DNA from: Tannerellaceae bacterium
GTDB taxonomy: Bacteria > Bacteroidota > Bacteroidia > Bacteroidales > Tannerellaceae
Length of the DNA stretch: 7,045 nucleotides
Direction: 5' to 3'
Assembly: GCA_031280645.1 (NCBI GenBank)
Contig: JAITGL010000036.1
Location: 1-7,045 of the forward strand
The notes beneath the pieces were generated by a model. It saw only the letters and a program-made list of their open reading frames with translations. It was not told the DNA's origin and ran no database searches. The translations under genes were made by a program, and so were the position numbers. Below are positions 1 to 4,909 of the stretch, piece by piece. Every line of letters begins with the position of its first letter. The first letter of the stretch is position 1.

Positions 1-288
1 CGCTGACATCCCATGGCGTCGACCCTTACCGCGCAGCCTTTTATGTCCAACAGGTCTATGAGGGAGGGGATAGCGGTTATCTCGTTGCTTTTTCCCAGGC
101 GGCTACCTGTCCCAAACATAGCCCGCTTTGAGTGGCGTATGCCGGAACAATATGTATTGCAGAGCTTTGCCCATGATGCGAGTTACGGATAGTCTTGCCG
201 GCGAGGGCCACTAATTCCTCAACCGCATCAGCTCGCAAACCATTCACCCACTGCTTAAAACAGCTTTCGAATTCCGCAGTAGCTATGC
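1..288 (-). pseudogene. ISAs1-family transposase fragment, frameshifted, runs off left edge
   Basis: Read on the minus strand from about 288, the translation matches the middle of ISAs1-family DDE transposases: FESCFKQWVNGL, then GKTIRNS, a GLCLGQV segment, and after a frame change [19 protein letters not shown] and VDAMGCQ at the edge. The frame breaks at the T5 run 89-93 (A5 on the coding strand); one extra A would restore it. The usual first catalytic aspartate, in the family motif IDGKT, is alanine here (LAGKT), so even a frame-corrected product would probably be inactive. The N-terminal part is missing: homology starts near 274-288, directly against the BfmA-like fragment, and the C-terminal part lies beyond the window. 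The family is assigned from remembered motifs, not a search. Confident as to family; the exact junction is uncertain by some 15 bp. Confidence 0.8.
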
Positions 289-408
289 CAATTTCACAAC
301 TTCACCCTTTTTCAGTGAATAGCGTTTACCGATCTTTTCTATCAAACGACCTGTTTCCTTGTCAATGGAAACGGTCGTGAATACTACATTCCTGTACTGA
401 TTTTGCAT
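283..408 (-). pseudogene. N-terminal fragment of a BfmA/BtgA-like mobilization protein (41 codons)
   Basis: ATG at 408 opens a 41-residue frame ending in TAG at 283-285. The visible core, TVSIDKETGRLIEKIGKRYS followed by LKKGEVVKLA, resembles the ribbon-helix-helix-like N-terminus of small BfmA/BtgA mobilization proteins of Bacteroides plasmids and mobilizable elements, which assist the relaxase at the transfer origin. Such proteins are usually far longer than 41 residues. The frame stops exactly where ISAs1 transposase sequence begins, so I read it as a gene cut by the insertion or by a later deletion. The inverted-repeat cluster just upstream (439-712) fits the usual position of a transfer origin next to such a gene. 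Alternatively it could be another short DNA-binding protein; the family call is tentative. Confidence 0.45.
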
Positions 409-438
409 AGTAATTACTTTTTAATGGAAAATCATTTT

Positions 439-502
439 ATCAAACGTCTGATAATTAGCGACAAACTAAAATGGATAGTTGTCAGACTAATTACCGTTTG
501 AT
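439..502. repeat. 8-bp inverted repeat enclosing an imperfect direct repeat and an inner hairpin
   Basis: Perfect outer arms ATCAAACG (439-446) and CGTTTGAT (495-502). Inside, GTCTGATAATTA (446-457) recurs in the same direction as GTCAGACTAATTA (481-493), with one substitution and one inserted base. GACAAACTA (460-468) pairs with TAGTTGTC (476-483) apart from one bulged A. Mixed inverted and direct repeats immediately upstream of a mobilization gene are typical of transfer origins or of sites bound by accessory proteins. The structure is seen directly; the function is inferred. Confidence 0.6.
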
Positions 503-540
503 TTTACAAACTGTTAAAGCCGAAGGTTTTCCCCCGCAGG

Positions 541-580
541 GCAAGAGGTTAGAACAGGACACAGTCCAGTTCCCTCTTGC
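541..580. repeat. Long interrupted hairpin with GCAAGAGG/CCTCTTGC arms
   Basis: Outer arms GCAAGAGG (541-548) and CCTCTTGC (573-580) are perfect. After a 3-nt bulge, GAAC (552-555) pairs with GTTC (569-572) and GGAC (557-560) with GTCC (564-567), with an A-A mismatch between them and a 3-nt ACA loop. This makes 16 base pairs in 40 bp. There is no T-tract on either side, so it is not an ordinary intrinsic terminator. Confidence 0.75.
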
Positions 581-582
581 TC

Positions 583-632
583 AATTCAGCAAAAACAAAA
601 AGAGCGGTGAGCGATGTTGTTTTTGCTGAATT
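583..632. repeat. Perfect 16-bp inverted repeat with 18-bp loop
   Basis: Left arm AATTCAGCAAAAACAA (583-598) and right arm TTGTTTTTGCTGAATT (617-632) are exact reverse complements around an 18-bp spacer. It starts two bases after the preceding hairpin. It could be a cruciform, an oriT element, or a recombinase or repressor site of the decayed element. No coding frame runs through it. Confidence 0.8.
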
Positions 633-653
633 CGGAGCATTAATACAAGGCGT

Positions 654-679
654 AAACTAAAACGAGCCTTCGTTAGTTT
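654..679. repeat. Small hairpin with AA bulge
   Basis: AAACTA (654-659) plus ACGA (662-665), with two bulged A, pairs with TCGT (670-673) plus TAGTTT (674-679) around the 4-nt loop GCCT. It is the third of four consecutive dyads in this gene-free stretch. Confidence 0.5.
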
Positions 680-683
680 CTTC

Positions 684-712
684 ATTCTGCTTTAAACTTA
701 AAAAAGCAGAAT
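684..712. repeat. 10-bp inverted repeat overlapping the end of the HTH gene
   Basis: ATTCTGCTTT (684-693) and AAAGCAGAAT (703-712) are perfect arms with a 9-bp AT loop. The right arm reaches the last base of the helix-turn-helix gene's restored stop codon (712-714, minus strand). It could therefore act as a 3' stem for that transcript, but no U-tract follows on the minus strand, so termination is unproven. Confidence 0.55.
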
Positions 713-1046
713 CATTCATCTTCGTTACCCTTATCAGCCTTCGGATACTTCTTTGCAAACTCCTGATAAGTCCCGAAGTCCATATGCTCACGAACAAATG
801 CACGAACATCATTTACACGATAATAGGTTTTATGACCTATTGCAAAATAAGGGAGTTTTTATTCGTCCTATACCTTTTGAGTGTCCGATAAGACACTTTG
901 AGAAGAAAGACTAAATCTTGATTATCCAAAATCATTTCGTCTTCTTCAAATATATCGGATTTATTAATCATGGATTTCAAGTCCTGACTGATTTCATTGA
1001 GTTTCTTGGCAGCATCTCCATCCATTTTTTTCAAAATCTTCATCAT
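712..1046 (-). pseudogene. Helix-turn-helix (excisionase/MerR-like) DNA-binding protein, one-base frameshift
   Basis: ATG at 1046 (or 1043) starts MMKILKKMDGDAAKKLNEIS, a charged, probably helical N-terminus. A winged-helix type DNA-binding segment follows: DNQDLVFLLKVSYRTLKRYR, then after a frame change LPYFAIGHKTYYRVNDVRAF and a charged tail ending at the stop 712-714. As written, the frame breaks at the T5 run 856-860 and terminates near 837. Adding one A to the coding-strand A5 run gives a continuous 111-residue protein of normal length for the small HTH proteins found near integrases of Bacteroidales conjugative and mobilizable elements, where they act as excisionases or regulators. It is either a real frameshift or a homopolymer sequencing error. 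The fold is clear from motifs; the exact role is inferred from neighbours. Confidence 0.75.
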
Positions 1047-1136
1047 TAATATATATATTATTTTATTTTACAGATTAATACTATTTATTTTCAATGAGTT
1101 GATGAAGTAAAGGACGGAAGAACGAAGCAAATAAAA

Positions 1137-1162
1137 TAGGGTAATCCCTATTGACTACCCTA
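1137..1162. repeat. 7-bp inverted repeat TAGGGTA/TACCCTA
   Basis: Perfect arms at 1137-1143 and 1156-1162 with a 12-bp spacer, in the 165-bp gap between the RteC-like fragment (ending at 1212) and the helix-turn-helix gene start (1046). It could be an operator or a weak terminator for the former; there is no clear U-tract. Nothing else recognisable is in this gap apart from AT-rich sequence at 1045-1095, which probably holds the HTH gene's promoter. Confidence 0.4.
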
Positions 1163-1211
1163 AAACTGACTTCCCAAAAACTCAAATTAACCACTTATGA
1201 ATTCATCTTTT

Positions 1212-1457
1212 TCATCTTCTTTTTACGGTTTTTACGAATGATGATTTTTTTAGGGAATCCAGTGCCTTGGTTAGGTTGTAGGTCTTGCGCTTGAATACTC
1301 GTCTTTTTGCTTTGTAAGCATCCCCGAACGTGAAATTGAAAGCTTGTTCCAAAACATGGGCGATATGAATATATGGAGCCGGATTTCCTTCTTCATTAAG
1401 GAACTGTCCTGAAAGTTCAAATGAAACAGCAAACTCTCCCATGCTAGCAATCCCCAA
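1212..1457 (-). pseudogene. C-terminal fragment resembling RteC (tetracycline-element excision regulator)
   Basis: The frame (81 residues if TTG 1457 is counted; first ATG at 1442) reads ASMGEFAVSFELSGQFLNEE, then APYIHIAHVLEQAFNFTFGD, RKTYNLTKALDSLKK and a basic tail. The pattern of an aliphatic helix, a short hinge, xxLEQAFNxxxGD and then RK..NLTKALDxLK matches the C-terminal domain of RteC-like proteins, which in Bacteroides conjugative transposons control excision functions. A TAA at 1470-1472 closes the frame upstream and no good start precedes it, so the N-terminal part is missing or frameshifted. It would be consistent with a remnant of a CTn/IME regulatory module next to the HTH gene. 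The assignment rests on remembered pattern only and could be another helical DNA-binding protein. Confidence 0.45.
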
Positions 1458-1517
1458 GCTATGGCAACATTAGATTTTGCAATACCACATGAATACTCAA
1501 ATACACTATTATAATTG

Positions 1518-1530
1518 GCAAAACGAAATG
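1518..1530 (+). repeat. Partial copy A of the dispersed repeat
   Basis: GCAAAACGAAATG is identical to the first 13 bases of the motif seen in the fuller copies at 1542-1569, 1910-1937 and 2008-2029. It lies 11 bp before the full copy, in direct orientation. No gene is seen between the RteC-like fragment and this point. Confidence 0.5.
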
Positions 1531-1541
1531 TACCAGTTTGG

Positions 1542-1569
1542 AAAACGAAATGGCATTAAAAAACGACGC
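1542..1569 (+). repeat. Left 28-bp inverted repeat (copy B)
   Basis: This copy has the core CGAAATGGCATTAAAA and ends in AAAAACGACGC. It is the exact reverse complement of 1910-1937, without a mismatch over 28 bp. It sits directly against the start of the methylase tail (about 1571). The pair encloses 340 bp, like terminal inverted repeats or an invertible or recombined unit; no transposase is inside. Confidence 0.85.
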
Positions 1570-1570
1570 A

Positions 1571-1826
1571 CAATTATATATGGGTCACAATGGAGGCAAT
1601 ACTCCGGAGTATTTGCAGAAGCTATTACAACTGCTTGCAACCCTAAAGGGGAAAGTTCATGCTAAGCAACTATTCCTCCGAGCTGCTCTCCTCCTTTGTT
1701 CAACGAGCCGGATGGCGCATCATTGAGCTTGACTTGCCGCGTCCTGCCGGTGGAGGACGTAGTCCCGAAGTCCTTACCATGAACTACGATTTCAAAGACG
1801 CTCAAGAGGAAGTCCAGGCCGCATGA
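1571..1826 (+). pseudogene. C-terminal tail of a D12-class DNA adenine methylase, frameshifted
   Basis: Frame one, entering from the repeat, gives MGHNGGNTPEYLQKLLQLLA then TLKGKV. After a one-base shift at about 1656-1660, frame two gives LSNYSSELLSSFVQRAGW, a proline-glycine linker, RSPEVLTMNYDF and stop 1824-1826. This follows the C-terminal end of Dam/D12-class N6-adenine methyltransferases, where a (I/L)KGKFLLSSYPS strand, an NGW motif and a terminal EVLxxNY are typical. The catalytic DPPY motif and S-adenosylmethionine-binding region are absent, so the fragment cannot methylate DNA. Deleting one base (A1659 gives KVLLSNYSSELL) restores the family reading. Such genes are common cargo of phages and mobile elements. 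The fragment lies between the inverted 28-bp repeats. Confidence 0.7.
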
Positions 1827-1878
1827 AAGGAAAATACAGAAATGCTGAAAGCTAAAACGATGGGTAATAGACAATGCC

Positions 1879-1894
1879 AGTCGTTTTTTAACGC
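1879..1894 (-). repeat. Partial copy D of the dispersed repeat
   Basis: AGTCGTTTTTTAACGC (1879-1894) repeats, in the same orientation 32 bp away, as CGTCGTTTTTTAATGC (1911-1926) inside copy C. The palindrome AAAAGCTTTT lies between them (1898-1907). Confidence 0.6.
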
Positions 1895-1909
1895 TCGAAA
1901 AGCTTTTGC

Positions 1910-1940
1910 GCGTCGTTTTTTAATGCCATTTCGTTTTTGC
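1910..1940 (-). repeat. Right 28-bp inverted repeat (copy C)
   Basis: Positions 1910-1937 are the perfect reverse complement of 1542-1569, and the copy extends to GC at 1940 as in the other copies. The stretch 1827-2050 around it has no gene I can support. Short open frames here simply read through the repeats, giving a recurring KRNGIKKRR peptide. Confidence 0.85.
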
Positions 1941-2007
1941 AATCTCTGAATTTGCTTTGCCATTAAGCTGTTGTTATTCGGATAGATATAATTTTTGCCT
2001 GAACATA

Positions 2008-2029
2008 TTTTAACGCCATTTCGTTTTGC
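2008..2029 (-). repeat. Partial copy E of the dispersed repeat, upstream of kduI
   Basis: On the minus strand this reads GCAAAACGAAATGG then CGTTAAAA. It matches copy B over 22 bp except for G instead of A before TTAAAA and a GC instead of other bases at its start. It lies 43 bp before the predicted -7 element of the kdu operon, so its arrival may have altered the upstream control region. Confidence 0.6.
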
Positions 2030-2071
2030 TCTTTTTAGACGGGGCTTTAGCTCAACCTGTTTATTTATTCC

Positions 2072-2079
2072 TATATTTG
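2072..2079 (+). promoter_or_regulatory. Candidate Bacteroidota -7 promoter element for the kdu operon
   Basis: TATATTTG matches the Bacteroidota -7 consensus TAnnTTTG and is 42 bp before the kduI ATG, leaving a leader of about 35 nt. A clean -33 TTTG is not seen; TTTA at 2046-2049 is at an acceptable spacing. No intrinsic attenuator or riboswitch-like structure is apparent in the short leader. Confidence 0.5.
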
Positions 2080-2121
2080 CCTCCATTCAAAATAGTACAT
2101 TAAACATTATCCTCAATTTAT

Positions 2122-2964
2122 ATGAAAACAAATTATGAAATACGCTTCGCGGCGCATCCCGACGATGTAAAGACTTACGACACGGCCCGTCTGCGGAAAG
2201 AGCATCTGATCGAAAACCTATTTACGCCCAACGAAGCGAACATGACTTACACCATGTACGACCGCCTGATAATAGGCGGAGCAATGCCGGTAGGAGAAAC
2301 GCTAAGCCTCGAAGCCATCGAACCGCTGAAAGCCGCTTTCTTCCTTACGGGAAGAGAAATCGGGATCTACAACGTTGGCGGAGCCGGACGAATCACAGCC
2401 GGCGCCTCGTCCTTCGACCTGCAATTCAAGGAAGCCCTCTACTTAGGCATGGGCAACCGAACCGTAACCTTCGAGAGCCTCGACCCCAACGCGCCTGCCA
2501 AATTCTACTTCAACTCAACCTCCGCCCACTGCAATTATCCCGACCGCAAAATAACAAAGGCCGACGCCGTTGTGGCCGAGATGGGATCGCTCGAAGGATC
2601 GAATCACCGCTCCATAAACAAGATGATCGTATCGCAAGTACTGCCCACATGCCGCCTCCAGATGGGAATGACGGAACTGAAGCCCGGCAGCGTTTGGAAC
2701 ACAATGCCCGCGCACACACACCTGCGACGAATGGAAGCCTACTTCTATTTCGACGTCCCGCAAGAGCGAGCCATCTGCCACTTCATGGGCCAACCGCACG
2801 AAACCAGGCACATCTGGATGCAAGCAGAGCAAGCCGTAATCTCGCCCGAATGGTCGATACACTCTGCCGCCGGCACAGGCAATTATACCTTTATCTGGGG
2901 AATGGGCGGAGAAAACCTCGACTACTCCGACCAGGATTTTTTTAAAGAAACAGAACTCAGATAA
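2122..2964 (+). CDS. kduI: 5-dehydro-4-deoxy-D-glucuronate isomerase (KduI)
   Basis: This cytoplasmic zinc-dependent isomerase converts 5-dehydro-4-deoxy-D-glucuronate, formed spontaneously from unsaturated uronic acids, into 3-deoxy-D-glycero-2,5-hexodiulosonate. The 280-residue product has the full family length (E. coli 278). The C-terminal cupin shows the metal site: H198 and H200 in NTMPAHTHLRRMEAY, E205 in the same segment, and H247 in EWSIHSAAG, each displaced by two from the E. coli ligands. Other family landmarks are FTPNEANMTYTMYDR (residues 34-48) and the WGMGGEN end (259-265). ATG 2122 is chosen because the N-terminus aligns with the family and follows the promoter at the expected distance. 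It has no Shine-Dalgarno, which is normal for Bacteroidota. It is first in a four-gene operon with kduD 9 bp downstream. Confident. Confidence 0.97.
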   Translation: MKTNYEIRFAAHPDDVKTYDTARLRKEHLIENLFTPNEANMTYTMYDRLIIGGAMPVGETLSLEAIEPLKAAFFLTGREIGIYNVGGAGRITAGASSFDLQFKEALYLGMGNRTVTFESLDPNAPAKFYFNSTSAHCNYPDRKITKADAVVAEMGSLEGSNHRSINKMIVSQVLPTCRLQMGMTELKPGSVWNTMPAHTHLRRMEAYFYFDVPQERAICHFMGQPHETRHIWMQAEQAVISPEWSIHSAAGTGNYTFIWGMGGENLDYSDQDFFKETELR

Positions 2965-2973
2965 TAATACCCC

Positions 2974-3753
2974 ATGAACATGTTCGACTTAACCGGAAAA
3001 ACAGCATTCATAACCGGAGCCTCCTACGGCATAGGATTCGCCATTGCCGAAGCCCTGGCCGAAGCAGGCGCAAGCATTGCCTTTAACGATATCAACGGCG
3101 AGCTCGTAGCCAAAGGACTCGACGCCTACCGCGCCGCCGGAATCAACGCCCGCGGATACGTGTGCGACGTAACCGACCAGAAAGCCGTACAGGCAACCGT
3201 TGCACAAATCGCGTCGGAAGCCGGAGTAATAGATATACTCGTTAACAACGCCGGAATAATCCGACGCGTTCCGGCCCTCGAAATGGAACCCGACGACTTC
3301 CGCAAGGTTATCGACGTTGACCTTACCGCTCCATTCATCGTCGCAAAAGCCGTAGCTCCGGGAATGATAGCCAAGGGAGGAGGCAAAATAATCAACCTCT
3401 GCTCGATGATGAGCGAACTTGGCCGCGAAACCGTTGCCGCTTACGCCTCCGCTAAAGGCGGACTTAAAATGCTAACCCGTAACCTCGCCTGCGAATGGGC
3501 AGAACATAACATCCAGGTGAACGGCATAGGCCCAGGCTACATCGCCACCCCCCAAACAGCCCCGCTGCGAGAAGAGGGCCATCCGTTCAACCAGTTTATT
3601 ATTGCAAAGACCCCCGCCGCGCGATGGGGTACAACGAACGACCTGAAAGGCCCCGCAGTGTTCCTCGCCTCCGCAGCATCCAACTTTGTAAACGGACACA
3701 TACTGTACGTCGACGGAGGAATCCTGGCATACATCGGCAAGCAGCCCAAGTAA
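2974..3753 (+). CDS. kduD: 2-dehydro-3-deoxy-D-gluconate 5-dehydrogenase (KduD), SDR family
   Basis: A classical short-chain dehydrogenase of 259 residues. It reduces the KduI product to 2-keto-3-deoxygluconate with NAD(P)H in the cytoplasm. The cofactor motif TGASYGIG is at residues 14-21, NNAG at 91-94, the catalytic serine probably S144, and Y157xxxK161. PGYIATPQT (187-195) follows, and the protein ends with YVDGGILAYIGKQ. The position of the fourth tetrad residue, usually Asn in VNL, is Asp here (D116 in DVDL), as I recall for related Bacteroidales proteins. These are often labelled gluconate 5-dehydrogenase, an alternative name to weigh. The kduI neighbour (9-bp gap) strongly favours KduD. 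ATG 2974 is followed by a second in-frame ATG at 2980. Confidence 0.93.
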   Translation: MNMFDLTGKTAFITGASYGIGFAIAEALAEAGASIAFNDINGELVAKGLDAYRAAGINARGYVCDVTDQKAVQATVAQIASEAGVIDILVNNAGIIRRVPALEMEPDDFRKVIDVDLTAPFIVAKAVAPGMIAKGGGKIINLCSMMSELGRETVAAYASAKGGLKMLTRNLACEWAEHNIQVNGIGPGYIATPQTAPLREEGHPFNQFIIAKTPAARWGTTNDLKGPAVFLASAASNFVNGHILYVDGGILAYIGKQPK

Positions 3754-3773
3754 GCAGCCCACAATTTAATACC

Positions 3774-4904
3774 ATGATGAAACGCATACTGCCTTACGCA
3801 GCCGCCGCCTTGCTCCTGCACTCCTGCGCCGAAGCCCCAATTAAAATAACAGTCGGCAACAGCCTCGACTTCGATCGCCAAAACGAGATGGTAGAAATCG
3901 ACGCCTCGCTCATCCCGGCCGATTTCAAAAACAAAACATACATACTCCGCAACGCCCAAGGCCAGGAATGTCCCTGGCAACTGTCGGACAACGAAAGCCT
4001 GTTTATTTTCCAGGCAAGCGTTCCCGCCGGCAAGTCGGTTACATACGAACTCCGGCAAGGCCTCCCCAGGCCAGTAACGCCCCGAACCGACGCCCGCTTC
4101 GTTCCCCAAAGGAAAGACGACCTCTCCTGGGAAAACGACATGGCAGCCTACCGTATGTATGGCCCCGCCCTCGCCCCCGAAAACCCAAGCAACGGAGTAG
4201 ACCTCTGGCTCAAATGCACCGACAGCCTCGTCACAGCCAAACTGTACGCCGACGAACTCGAGCGAGGAATATCATACCACGAGAACCACAGCGGACTCGG
4301 CTTAGACTGCTACGACGTTAAGCACACCGCAGGCGCAGGCGGCATAGCCCCCTACACAAGCAGATTATGGACCGGAAATCATTTCAACCGGCACGCAATC
4401 CACCAGAACGGCCCCCTACGCTCCATCTTCACGCTATCGTACGACAACGCCCCCGTCGACAGCCTCGCATACCGGCAAGAAATAACGATAACCGCAACCG
4501 CCGGCAGCCTCCTCAACAAAGCCGCAGTATCATACCACGGCCCCGCCGCCGACATGAAACTCGCCGCCGGCATTTACCTCCACGACGGCTCAGGCAATAT
4601 GTACGCCGACCCGGCCTCATCCCTGATCGGATACGCCGAACAAGCCCTGTCGGGACTTAAAAAAGAACCACAGGGAAAAAACTACGCAGGAGTATACCTC
4701 CCCGGAAGCTCCGGCATCATAACCCAGGACAACCACCTCCTCATCCTGAAAGACTATCGCCCCGGCGACACAATAACATACTACTTCGGCGGCGGATGGA
4801 GCAAATGGAAATACCCAACCGAACAGGAATGGTTCGCCGCCCTGGCGCAATTCAGCGCCGCCCTACGGCAACCCTTCAACATACAAATCACGAAACAAGA
4901 TTAG
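3774..4904 (+). CDS. DUF4861-family lipoprotein in a hexuronate operon
   Basis: A predicted lipoprotein of 376 residues. MMKRILPYAAAALLLHSC is a signal peptide with lipobox LHSC and lipidated C18. The +2/+3 residues are A and E, so surface export is possible but the signal is not strong. The mature part matches what I remember of DUF4861: ITVGNSLDFDRQNEMVEI at the start, WENDMAAYRMYGPAL (residues 120s-130s), NGVDLWLKC, and a GLGLDCYDVKHTAGAGGIAP segment. These proteins recur beside uronate-degradation genes in Bacteroidota, but I know of no demonstrated activity; carbohydrate binding or processing of uronyl oligosaccharides is a guess from context. ATG 3774 (or 3777) is chosen over an upstream in-frame ATG at 3624 because only this start gives the signal peptide and avoids overlapping kduD. 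The gap to kduD is 20 bp. Confidence 0.88.
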   Translation: MMKRILPYAAAALLLHSCAEAPIKITVGNSLDFDRQNEMVEIDASLIPADFKNKTYILRNAQGQECPWQLSDNESLFIFQASVPAGKSVTYELRQGLPRPVTPRTDARFVPQRKDDLSWENDMAAYRMYGPALAPENPSNGVDLWLKCTDSLVTAKLYADELERGISYHENHSGLGLDCYDVKHTAGAGGIAPYTSRLWTGNHFNRHAIHQNGPLRSIFTLSYDNAPVDSLAYRQEITITATAGSLLNKAAVSYHGPAADMKLAAGIYLHDGSGNMYADPASSLIGYAEQALSGLKKEPQGKNYAGVYLPGSSGIITQDNHLLILKDYRPGDTITYYFGGGWSKWKYPTEQEWFAALAQFSAALRQPFNIQITKQD

Positions 4905-4909
4905 TACCC

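Larger units (their letters stand above)
439..712. other. oriT: Candidate transfer origin (oriT)-like inverted-repeat cluster
   Basis: About 270 gene-free bases hold four successive dyads (439-502, 541-580, 583-632, 654-679) and a fifth at 684-712. They lie between a helix-turn-helix gene and the start of a BfmA/BtgA-like mobilization gene, all on the minus strand. Mobilizable elements of Bacteroidales commonly have oriT just upstream of their mob genes, with several inverted repeats. I cannot identify a nick site. Alternatives are an integrase attachment region or a multi-operator control region. Confidence 0.4.

Noticed and set aside
195..380. 61-codon plus-strand open frame
   Set aside because: It is antisense to the BfmA-like and ISAs1 fragments, which have recognisable motifs on the other strand.
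1802..2086. 94-codon minus-strand open frame rich in KRNGIKKRR
   Set aside because: It reads through the dispersed repeat copies C, D and E and into the operon promoter; no recognisable domain.
3537..4109. 190-codon minus-strand open frame across kduD and the lipoprotein gene
   Set aside because: Antisense shadow of GC-rich coding sequence; no domain recognised.
3624..4904. 426-codon start for the DUF4861 gene
   Set aside because: The first 50 codons overlap kduD in another frame; the internal start at 3774 begins a proper lipoprotein signal peptide.
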